Shown here: positions 47,116-57,279 of the stretch, one piece after another
How positions within the stretch are numbered: position 1 is the stretch's first letter
Layout: each line of letters begins with the position of its first letter
Assembly (NCBI GenBank): GCA_021464245.1
Contig: JADCRB010000001.1
Span: 4,225,186 to 4,289,185 of the forward strand
Length of the DNA: 64,000 nt
Direction: 5' to 3'
DNA from: Carallia brachiata
Lineage: Eukaryota > Streptophyta > Magnoliopsida > Malpighiales > Rhizophoraceae
Made by a program: the position numbers and the translations under genes
The notes under the pieces: generated by a model
Database searches by the model: none
Seen by the model: the letters and a program-made list of their open reading frames with translations, nothing else
Told to the model about the DNA's origin: nothing

Positions 47116-47290
47116 GACGACAACAAATGTTGTTGTCGTCAAGCAGCAAATTATTCACTGCCGCAGGGTAGCAACCAAAGTTGCCCCACTTGGGCAACAA
47201 CGTGGGCAACATAATGTTGCCCACGGTAGCATTTTATGCTACCGGTTTTGGCAGCGTGTGGCTTCCTCTTTGGGTAGCACATAGGTGCTA
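47116..47290. other. Cluster of five consecutive hairpins in the Copia leader
   Basis: Perfect inverted repeats in close succession are GACGACAACA/TGTTGTCGTC (47116-47140), GTTGCCC/GGGCAAC (47180-47198), CGTGGGCAACA/TGTTGCCCACG with a 3-base loop (47201-47225), GGTAGCAT/ATGCTACC (47225-47243) and TAGCAC/GTGCTA (47275-47290). Outer sequences ACACCTGTA (about 47003) and TACAGGTGT (about 47352) are also inverted, so the whole block could sit on one large stem. In copy 2 (58062-58231) only the first hairpin is damaged, by a one-base loss. Confidence 0.8.
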
Positions 47291-48940
47291 TTAAGTACAA
47301 CAGTCGTGTGCAAAAGTTGCGTACCTATGCAAGACAGTCTTCTTGACATGGTACAGGTGTTTTCTTATGTAACGAAAAACATTTCTGTTGTGTAGACAGC
47401 TACAAAATCAATTATCTCGTATCCCATTTGTCTCATTGAGTCTTATATTGTTAAAGAATTGTATTTAACTTTCCAGAAGAATTTTGAAATATTTAAAATA
47501 TTATAATTCAATTTGATTGAATTATTTTAATATTTGGGAATGCAAAATTCCAATTGGATTAGATTTTTTACTTGAGAAGATTTTTTGTTTTATTCCCAAA
47601 ATTAAGATTATCTTATTTGGAATAAAATATCTTAATTAGAATTTGATCTTTTATTAGGAAAAATATCTCATTTAATTCTCTTCTGGAAGATTGTCTTCCA
47701 CATTGAAATTTTGGCCAAAATTATTTTTCTTAATTGGATTAGGATGATGAAATTAATTATAAGATTGATCCCTAATTTGATTATGATTCTTATTCGAAAT
47801 AGAAAACATCAAATTAATTTAATTTAATAATTCTAATTGTTAGAATTATTATTTTAAATTGCATATAAAAATCGGTAATTGGAATACACATGTATTTTTC
47901 TATTTGTGCACATAATATGATAATGGTAGCATGATGGATGGTTATGGATTCAATAGACCAATGTGACTGTGTTTATAATTGAATTGATGTTTTTATTTTC
48001 GGTGTATAAAGACTGCCTTCCCTACCTTTTTCTGAATCTCTTATTATAATTCTTTTCTCATATAAACTCCCCTCGAATGTACCTTGAGGTTTCTCCTCCA
48101 GTCATATAAATGTTATGTAACTAGAGAATTTAAGATTTAGATGGAAATTTGTTTATAATTAAGGAGATCAAGACAGACACCAAAGTAGACATCAAGAGGA
48201 GGTTGCAAGGAACCAGACTTTTGAAGATTGTGTTGCAAACCTCTAGGATTTGACCATCTAACATTCTTTTATGGCTCGAGGAAGTTAGCTTACTAGAGTC
48301 CATAATCATCCATATTAGAATGACATTCTAGGATTGTGTGTTATATATGTGATATATTATATGATTGTGTTTCCTATACATGAGACTGACATTAATTAAC
48401 CAAATCCCTCAAATTAAATATTAAGTACGTATTGAGAATGATGAGTTGCCTTCCATAATCGCGATATAAAACCAAAATTCTGTTTAAGGATTAATTTATT
48501 GAGTCACTCAAGATCACCTTAACCTGAATATGTTTAATATCACGATTGATGGGTCCTACTTAATGAAATTTATATAATTTGGATGAGTCACTCATGATCA
48601 TGTAAATTTGTAGGCAATAATTAGGCGAAACATATATGACATGTTTAGACAAGTAGTTGTTACCTAATTGATCTACGAGTGACATTAGATGTCATTGGTA
48701 AGCTATGTTACTTACCTCATTTAGTTTATTTGATTTGTTGAGCCACTCAAGGTCAAATAAATTAAATGGGTTCTTAGTCCATTAGAAAATCCAACGTGAT
48801 TTTCCGTGTTAATAGTGAGGGCTATTAATTTGAGTAAAATAGTGGAAGTAACTAAAATAATGATTAAATACCTAATCTATTTTGGTATGTATGCGTAAAA
48901 CTAATACTCACTTTCTTTATATACATAGGTTGCTAGAAAA

Positions 48941-49703
48941 ATGAGTAATATCCTGTCCCTGCGTAGCATACTTGATGGTAATAAACTTATTGGACCAAAC
49001 TTCTTGGACTGGTATAAAAACTTTAGAATTGTTCTCAAGGAAGCAAAGATACTGTATGTCCTTGATAATTATGTCCCAATCCTTTATTTGAGAGTACTGA
49101 TAAGCAAGAGGTGGAGGCATATAATCACCGTAAATATGATGATAAACTGGCTACATATGTGATGTTAGCCATCATGTCTCCTGATCTTCAAAGGTAGCAT
49201 GAGAACATGGATGCATTCACCATCATTGTGCATCTCAAAGAGATGTTTGATGCACAATCTAGGTTCGAGAGGTATGAGACCTCTAAAGAATCGTTCCTTT
49301 ACAAGATGACAAAAAGATCTTCAGTAAATTCTCGTATACTGAAGATAATTGGCTACTCAGATGAATTGGGCCAATTGGGTTCTGTTATGGATCACAATCT
49401 AAGTGTAGACTTGATCAAAAGAGTAAAACCTAGAGGTAGTGACAACAAGGACAACAGTAAGGGCACATGCCATTATTGTGGGAAGGCCATTGGAAGAGGA
49501 ACTGCAAGGAGCTTTTTGCAGGTTTAAAGAATGAGAAGCTTATGGAAGCTTCAAGTTCAAGCGTGTTTATGACTGAGATCAATTTATCTACTTCCAATCA
49601 TTCATCTTGGGCATTAGACACCATGTGTGGTTATCATATTTGTAGAAATGTGCAAGAACTCAGAAGGAGTAGATCGTTGCAAAAGTGCGAGATAGATTTA
49701 TGA
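48941..49703 (+). pseudogene. Copia gag-protease region, copy 1
   Basis: It starts MSNILSLRSILDGNKL with the usual WYKNFRIVLK motif of Copia Gag (UBN2-type). The nucleocapsid zinc knuckle is split by a frameshift: CHYCGK lies in one frame (49470-49487) and the HWKRNC half in the next. The protease segment reads WALDTMCGYHIC, where active elements have DTG/DSG, so the catalytic triplet is altered to DTM. Several stops interrupt the region. The products would package RNA and cleave the polyprotein; this copy can do neither. Confidence 0.85.
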
Positions 49704-50019
49704 GTTAGAAATGAAGTAAGAGTTGCTGCATTAGCTATTGGAACTTGTTATTTACCTTTACCTTCGGGCCTAGTATTGGAACTTAATAATTGTTATTATG
49801 TTCCAGTATTTTCTAGAAATCATTTCCATTCCATGCTTAGCATTAAATGGATTTAATTTCAATTTTAAGGACAAAGGTTGTTTTTTTTATTTGAATGATG
49901 TTCATTATGGTTTTGGATCTTATACAAATGGTTCGTATGCACTTGATCTAGATATGCCTATTCTCAACATAGACAATAAAAGACTGAAACTAGATAATCA
50001 AACTCAAACTAGATAATCA

Positions 50020-50690
50020 AAGTACATCTTTGTATGGCACTATCAGTTGCGTCATATTAGTGAAACAAGAGTCACCAAGTTACATAAAGACGGTTAATTA
50101 GATCCATTTGATTATGAATCATATGGAACATGTGAATCTTGTTTATGGGAAAAATGACCAAGCTCTTTTAAGGGAAAAGGAGAACGTGCCAATGAATTGT
50201 TAGGGGTTATACATTTAGATGTATGTGGCCCAATGACAATTCATGCAAGAGATTGTTTCTCTTATTTCATCACATTCATTGATGAACATTCTAGATATGG
50301 TTTTGTGTATTTAATAAAACACAAATCTGAATCATTTGGAAAGTTCAAAGAATTTAGATATAAAGCTGAGAAACAAACTGGAAAAAGTATTAAAGCACTT
50401 CGATCGGATCGAGGGTGTGAATACTTAGACTAGGAATTCTGTGATTTCTAAAAGAGAATGAGATTCTCTCACAGTGGACTCTTTTTGGAACTCCACAGCA
50501 CAATGATGTTTTAGAAAGGAGCAATCGAACTTTATTAAATATGGTTCATTCCATAATGAGTCATACTGATGTTTTTTTCTTTCTTTTGGGGATATGCCCT
50601 TGAAACTGTCGCTTACCTTCTTAATCAAGTTCCTTCCAAATTAGTTGGCGAGATGCCATAAGAGATATGGATGGGTAAGAGACCAAACAT
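50020..50690 (+). pseudogene. Copia integrase region, copy 1
   Basis: A GAG-pre-integrase zinc-binding segment (WHYQLRH... C.SCLWEK, with a stop and a 2-base shift at the start) is followed by the integrase core: HLDVCGPM and SDRGCEYLD supply two catalytic Asp residues, and NDVLERSNRTLL the Glu. So the D,D(35)E residues are present, but frames change between the second and third. The enzyme would insert the cDNA into the genome. Confidence 0.85.
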
Positions 50691-51169
50691 GTCATATTTG
50701 AAGATTTGGGGATATGATACTTATGTGAAGCATGCAAATTTGACAAATTGAGATCTAAGTCAAATAAATGCAAATTTGTAGGGTATCTATAAGATACCGT
50801 TGGATACTACTTTTACAACCTAGTTGAGCAAAATATGTTTGTCTCAAAGCATGCTACCTTTCTTGAGAGAGAATTTGTTCTCCAAAGGAGTAGTGAGAGT
50901 AAAATAAATCTTGAAGAAGTTCATGACCCACAAGAATGCATCCAATTGGAACCTGAGCCAAAGGATGATGTAGTAGTTACACAGGCTGATGCTCAAGTGA
51001 CACAAGAACTCCGAAAATCTAGTAGGAGACGCCAACTTACTAAATGGTACCAATTACTTGTTGAGAAGGAGAATAACATATTAATCATAGAGTATGAGCC
51101 TACTAGTTATGATGAGGCAATATTTGATATTGACTCTTTTTTATAGCTAGAAGAAATAAACTTTGAAAT

Positions 51170-52580
51170 AGATTCCATATACACTAACCAAGTTTAGACC
51201 TTGGTTAATCCACCCTAAGGGATTAAAACCATTGGGTGTAAGTGGGTCTTTAAGAGAAAGATTGACATGGATGGAAATCTAAAGACTTATAAAGTAAGAC
51301 TAGTTCCTAAAGGTTACAAACAAAGGTAAATAGTTGACTTTGATGAAACCTTTTCACCTGTAGGCATGCTTAAATCTATTCAGATGCTTTTGGCTATCGC
51401 TGCATACCATGACTATGAGATGGATGTCAAAACAACATTCCTAAATGGGAATTTACTCAGGGATGTGTATACGACACAACCTAAGGGTTTTGTATCCAAA
51501 GAGAATGCCAATTATGTATACAAGCTGCAAAAGTCCATTTATGGACTTAAACAGGCTTCAAGGAGTTGAAACATCCGTTTTGATGAAACAATCATAGAGT
51601 TTGACTTTATTCAAAACATGGATGATTCTTGTGTTTACAAGAAGTTAGTGGGAGTGCATCATTTTCCTAGTTTTATATGTGGATGATATATTATTAATAA
51701 GAAACAATATACCAATACTCCAATCTGTGAAAGTTTCGTTATCGAAAAACTTCTTTATAAAAGACTTGTGAGAAGCAGCCTATATTCCGGGATTAAAGAT
51801 CTATAGAGATAGATCTAAAAGGTTGCTTGGATTATCCTAGTCTACGTATATAGGTAAATTGCTAAAGAGGTTTAGCATGAAAGGATCCAAGAGAGGATTT
51901 TTACTTATGTTATATGACACGTATCTCTCTAAGGACATGTGTATGAAAACTCACAAAGAGAGAGATAGGATGGATAAGATCCCCTATGCATCAGCTATAG
52001 AATCCATCATATATGTGATGCTATGTATGAGTCCAGATGTCTCTTATGCTTTGAGCATAACGAGTAGAAACCAAGCTGATTTGGGTGAGCGTCACTGGAT
52101 TGCAATCAAGAACAACCTTAAATACTTGAGAAGGATTAAGGATGCCTTTATGGTCTACGAAGGAAGCGAATTCAGGGTTCAGGGATGTTCAAATGCAAGC
52201 TTTCAATCTGATAAGGATGATAGCAAGTTGCAGTCTGGATACATCTTTACTTTTAATGGCAGTGAGGTCAATTGGAAGAGTTCCAAGCAAGAGACAACTG
52301 TAGATTCTATGACCAAAGCTGAATACATAGCTACATCTGAGGCAGCAAATGAAGCAATCTGGATCAAGAAATTCATCTTTAAACTTGGAGTAGTTCCTAA
52401 TATTGTTGACCCAGTAATGGTATACTGTGACAATAATGGAGCTATTGCACAAGCAAATGAACCAAGGTCTCATCAATGATCCAAACATATACTCAGGCAT
52501 TTCCAACTCATACGAGAGATTGTTGAAAGGAAAGATATAAAGATAGAGCAAGTATCCACATAAGAGAATCTAACAGATAC
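51170..52580 (+). pseudogene. Copia reverse transcriptase and RNase H region, copy 1
   Basis: The RVT_2 core is recognisable: KWVFKRKIDMDGN, FDETFSPVGMLKSI, the MDVKTTFLNGNL catalytic-Asp motif (normally VKTAFLNG), YKLQKSIYGLKQASRS, and LYVDDILLI in another frame. RNase H occupies 52100-52480: the first catalytic Asp (usually DASF) is Asn in CSNASFQSD, the Glu is kept in KAEYIATSEA, and the later Asp in YCDNNGAI. It is broken by stops at about 51570 and 52477 and by frameshifts. Non-functional. Confidence 0.88.
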
Positions 52581-52676
52581 TTTTACTAAGCCTCTATCCC
52601 AACAAAAACATGATTGCCACATTGGATGTTATGGAATTAGATACATAGGCGATTGGTTATAGTGCAAGTGGGAGAT

Positions 52677-52877
52677 TGTTAGTGTGTGCCATAGTAGCCA
52701 AGCAGTCGGTTGCTATTGAACACATATTGAATATTGCATGCACACAATTTTATTAATAAACATAATCTTTATCTTTAGTTTTGTTTATATACATGATATT
52801 ACTATTAGTAAACTTTAAAGATAAAGTCCATGGAATAAATATACTTTGCAAAGGTAAGTGTGATTGGATCATATTAT
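52677..52877 (+). repeat. Right LTR of the Copia element, copy 1 (partial)
   Basis: Starts TGTTAGTGTGTGCC right after the purine tract and follows the left LTR to about GTGTGATTGGATCAT, then diverges. Only the first 200 bp or so is identifiable. About 25 differences from the left LTR are visible in that stretch. Confidence 0.75.
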
Positions 52878-53057
52878 TATTCCTACAATTTTTATCCTCT
52901 TTTAAGCACAATCAGAACTCAGTCAACACAAAAGTTGTAGCCCTTTCTTTTAGCTTTCTTTGGGCTCGAGAATTACTTGAATCGGAGTTGTATAAAAAGA
53001 GTTGTGCCTAAAATACTGAACGGGGGACATTCTGGATGGGAATTCTCCTAATTAGGA

Positions 53058-55039
53058 AATAATTCTTAATTGGTATAGGTTTTGTCTTCAAAAGCTCTCC
53101 CATGTTGACCACAAGTCTTTCTAAAACTCTTCTTAATTTCTTTCATTCCCATAGTTAAGGAATTCTTCATTTTTTACCTAAATTAACTGCAAATACCAAC
53201 TCGCTTGGCTCTTACAAAAAAATAGAAAAACTATGTAAAGTTCTCATAAAACCAAACTCATGCAATATTAATAGGACATAATTGGCACTAAAAATAAGGG
53301 AAAATATGGGTTAAACTAGATGCTATCAAATGCCCCCACACTTAACTGATTGCTTGTCCTCAAGGGATCACTCACTAATCACACAAACAAGCCAATTGCA
53401 AAAAATCACACAGGGATTCAAACATCGCATGATATCTCACTTAAGCACCAACAAGCTGAACTTTTGGATGCTTGCCTCATTAATGCACGTCAATGTCGAT
53501 GTCCAAAGAAGAAATAAAACACCTCATTGAGTTGGCATTGTCTATCAATGTCAAATGAGAGAGTTTTATAGAGTACTGTATAATTTGCATCTATAGCTAT
53601 AAGGAAAATAGGCTCTCTCCTTATAATAATCAAATCTTTAACTTTTTTTTTATACAATGAGGGCTAAAAGACCATAAAAATCAAATTAGTGATTAGGACT
53701 CACATGGCAAGTGAGGATTTATTTTTTTTCGATGTAAGCTCTTAATTTCTTTGGCTAGTTGTTGAGTTGCCGTGGCAAGTAAGGAATGTCTTTTTTGTGC
53801 AAGCTCCTAATTTCTCTGGCCAGCTATCATGGCAAGTAAGGAATATCAGGGCTAACTCATACTTTTTTTTTTGGTTAAAGGCTAACTCATACTCTAATTT
53901 CATTATAAATTACATCCAGTTGTGAACTTTTTGTAAGTTATAGACTTAATGTTAGTCTTTTCATCAAGTTAGTGACCTAATTATGGATTTTTCAGAAGCA
54001 ACTGATCCAAATTAGAACTTCGCGTTTTGCCATGTGGCACTTGATTGAAAGGTGTAAGAAACCTTTGGTTAATCATAAGATATTTGAGAATACAATGATT
54101 GAAGTACACTTTATAAAAAATAAGCACAAGTCTCTTAATTAGAGTCATGAGTTAGAATGTGTATAAATATCCCTCTAACTGGTTGACCAGTAGAGATTAA
54201 GCTTTGCACAATAGTGTTGGCCTCCAACTCCTTTCTTCCTGAAAGAGTTGAGAAAGTTATTTTCAATTACTTGTGTGAATCACCATTAAAGTTTAGACGT
54301 TTGGATAGTGGTGGTTTGCCACAATCCGCTGAAAGGGCTGAACGAAAAAAAAAAAAAAACAATAAAGCTTCAATAATGATTCTATTTTTTAGGATAGTTT
54401 TGTAATCATAATTCACATACGACTAATCCGTTTTAAGGAATTAATTTTAAAATACTTGTTTCCTATGTGTATTTATTCGATAACTGTTTCTACAATTTTT
54501 AACACATCTTTTAATGAAAAAAATTGCATATCTCAATATACAAAATAGCTTATGACTCTATATAAATCTCAAAATATAGCGAGTAAAATATAGGGTAAGA
54601 TTTTCAAAATAAACTTGTTTTTTTTAATTATTTTATCAATGAGTAATATAAAATGAAATTATTTGCAAATGTTAAGCTTATTTTATCCTTCATAATCTTT
54701 GAACAAGATGGTGAATATTCTAAAATACAAATTATTTCAACAATTATAAAAAAAATTGAGTAAATTTGTCTTAAAGTATATGTTTACTAAGATTTGAATT
54801 ATAGCATCTTGTACTTCGAAACACAATAGAATAACTCTAATGAAACTCACTTAAACTGAAGTCAAAATAAAATTTCCTACATACACACGAAGTGTTGGCA
54901 TCACATCTGAACACTTGACTTCTTTCACAGCTTATATTATTCTCTCATCTACCCCCAAATCAATGTAAGAGATGCTTCTCATATCAAGTTAAGAAATGAT
55001 TGTTTTAAATTAACAATATTAGTAGGGCTTTACAATAAA
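53058..55039. other. Repeat-like intergenic DNA between duplicated segments
   Basis: Part of it (about 53325-53400, AAATGCCCCCACACTTAA...CTTGTCCTCAAG) resembles, from memory, sequence common in plant Gypsy elements. TGGCAAGT(G/A)AGGA and AAGCTC(C/T)TAATTTCTC/T-type blocks recur at about 53706-53840. No gene is supported. This stretch would belong to the duplicated unit if the duplication is a direct tandem. Confidence 0.4.
53864..53879. mobile_element. Poly(T) micro-insertion with perfect 14-bp duplication
   Basis: GGCTAACTCATACT occurs perfectly at 53850-53863 and 53880-53893, flanking 16 bp (nine T, then GGTTAAA). Same architecture as the insertions at 34544, 37726 and 41426. Confidence 0.6.
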
Positions 55040-55725
55040 GCTCATGAAGCATAAGAATTTTTTTTATTTATAGAAAATCAAGTAAACGATTTGATAAGCA
55101 TAGATCAATTCAAAAGGGTCGGTTTAGAAGCATAGCCAAGTCCAAGTCCAGATTCATGTATAGTAGAGTGACCTATTATGACCGCTATAAAAAAGGACAT
55201 ATTTGGAGGAATTGTCAAGTGCAAAGATGAAAGGAAGTAGAAAGCAAATAATTTTACTATGCAAAAGAAAAAGCTTTAATGGTGATAAGGTTCTGATTGT
55301 GTCAACCAATGATGAGCGGATCATTGATTCAAGTTAGACATTTTAGATGGGTCCCAATAAGTACTAGTTTTCCATGTGCAAACCAATTAATAGTGGAACA
55401 ATCTTATTAGGAAAATCAACAACACATTTTGTGGGTTTAGATATTGTTCAAATCAAGATAACATGAAAATAAAAATAATATGACATATTCTAGAGCTCAA
55501 AAAAAAAAATCATATTATCGAGTATTCTTGACTATCATGGCTAACAATACTTAGTTAAAGGTAGAGTACTTAGAGTTTGCAATGGCAAGTTGCTCGTGAT
55601 GAAAAGAAAGTTGGTAAATGAACTTTACTATCTTCAAGGAAGTACAATATAACATTGTCAATATTTGAGCTGTAGATTCAAGTTCCAAGACCAATAAGTT
55701 GTGGCACATGCGACTAAACTATATG
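55040..55725 (+). pseudogene. Second Copia relic, truncated at the duplication junction
   Basis: Decayed Gag zinc knuckle (YKKGHIWRNC, with the first two Cys lost), a protease-like stretch (RIIDSS) and a GAG-pre-integrase segment (VMKRKLVNELYYLQGST, then LWHMRL) occur in Copia order with many stops. The element ends inside the pre-integrase domain, exactly where the duplicated segment (55726) begins. It differs in sequence from the Copia element in the duplicated segments. Confidence 0.7.
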
Positions 55726-55732
55726 GGGAATT

Positions 55733-55872
55733 GACGTGTTGTAATTAGCTAATTTGTTTTTATAACAAACCGTTTATTTTTTACAAAAAAAAACACTTTT
55801 ATATTTATTATAAAATTAAATCGTTTGTTGTAAAAACAAAATTACCCATTACAATACATCGATTCTCACGTC
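55733..55872. mobile_element. Foldback MITE, second copy
   Basis: Duplicate of 44785-44926, differing by short homopolymer indels. Arms start and end with GACGTG/CACGTC. Confidence 0.6.
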
Positions 55873-56492
55873 TATTTTTTTTTTATGAGATTACAACATT
55901 TATGAGACTGCAATTTGATTAGGACTTTGTCATCAACAAAATACAGAAAGTCTAATAGTTGAATATCATACTGGTAATTCTTAGACTATATTAAATTTGC
56001 AATGTAGCTAGGGAAACAATGAGTCAACTATATATATATATGTAGAAAATGTTGGTGTGCTAAATTATGGTGTCCTAATTTGTGTTTTGGATGAAATAAA
56101 AATGATAATTTTTTGAAATAAAACTGATAATTTTTGAAATAGAAATTAAAAACTGTTATTTTTTTATTGTAAAAACTATCAGTCATATTTTAAAAATTAT
56201 TTAGTCTTGTTCAATTGGCACATCAAAATTTAGCTCACTAACATTCTCTCTCTCTCTTCTCTCTCTAATATATAATATATATGTATGTATGTATGTATGT
56301 ATGTTACAATGAGAAGAAACGAAAAAAAAAAAAGAAAAATTTAAACAAGCACTTTGCCACCCTTAAGAATGGTAACTCCATAAACATCTGTCTGCTTATC
56401 AACATTAAAATAGAAGCTCTTTGCTTCATTTAATTTTGGTTTACAAAATAAATTGAATCTAAATGATAACTTTAAGTAAATTACAATTGCAT

Positions 56493-57279
56493 TATGAAAA
56501 CTTTACGACCCATCCAAGGAAACAATATAACACTCTTAAAGAAACTATATGGCACCATTAAGGAAACTATATGACACCTCTAAGAACTCTTTACGACATC
56601 TTTAATAAACTATACAAAACATTTAAGAAGACTTATGACACTCTAAAGAATCTCTACGACACCTTTAATAAAACTAATCGAAACCTTTAAGGAGACTTAC
56701 AACACTTCTAAGAAATTTCTATGATACCTTTAAGTATATTATATAGTGTTTTTAGGAGACTATACGACACTTCTAAGGAATGTATAAATACCTCTACGAA
56801 TACTAGACAACACCTTGAAGCAAAAATACGATAGTATTATGTAAACTTTATGACCCATTTGAGGAAATAATACGACACGATTTTAGAAACTATACAACAC
56901 CATTTAGGGAATTATACAATAACTCTAAGGAAGGTACACAACACCTTCAACAAAACCATAAAAAACCTTTAAGGAAACTTACGAAACCTCTAAGGAATCT
57001 ATACGATACTTTTAAGGAAACTAGATGATATCTTTAAGGAATCTATACGATACCTTTAAAGATCTATATGACACTTCCAAGGAATCTAGATGACCCTCTT
57101 TCCATGAAAAAATACGACAGCTTTATGGAAACTTTGTGACTTGTCTAAGGACACAATACAACACTATCAAAGAAACTATACAATACAATTAAGGAAACTA
57201 TATGACACCTCTAATAGAACTATACGAAACTTTTAAAGAGACTTACGATACTTCCAAGAAATCTATACAACACTTTAAG
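56493..57279. repeat. Degenerate 22-bp tandem array, second copy
   Basis: Duplicate of 45545-46331, with a few substitutions and small indels, again ending CTTTAAG directly before the Copia LTR. Confidence 0.88.

Larger units (their letters stand above)
46332..52877 (+). mobile_element. Decayed Copia LTR retrotransposon, copy 1
   Basis: The left LTR starts TGTTAGAGTGTGCC at 46332. An initiator-Met-type primer site lies at 46805-46818. A 2.1-kb leader precedes gag, protease, integrase, reverse transcriptase and RNase H in Copia order. A purine tract (AAGTGGGAGA, 52666-52675) leads into the right LTR at 52677. The right LTR matches the left for about 200 bp with roughly 25 differences and then departs, so it is truncated or replaced. 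All frames are broken. The long divergence between LTRs indicates an old insertion, far older than the duplication that copied it. Confidence 0.85.
44778..53057. repeat. Segmental duplication, copy 1 (at least 8.3 kb)
   Basis: Collinear with 55726-64000 at an offset of 10,943-10,949 bp. Identity by eye is about 98-99 percent, with differences mostly 1-3-bp indels. The left edge (GGGAATTGACGTG) is sharp: the bases before it differ between copies. The right edge is not seen because the window ends inside copy 2. If the copies are in tandem, the unit would be 44778-55725 (10,948 bp). Confidence 0.92.

Noticed and set aside
52189..52551. Minus-strand 120-codon frame, repeated at 63132-63494
   Set aside because: Antisense shadow of the Copia RNase H region.
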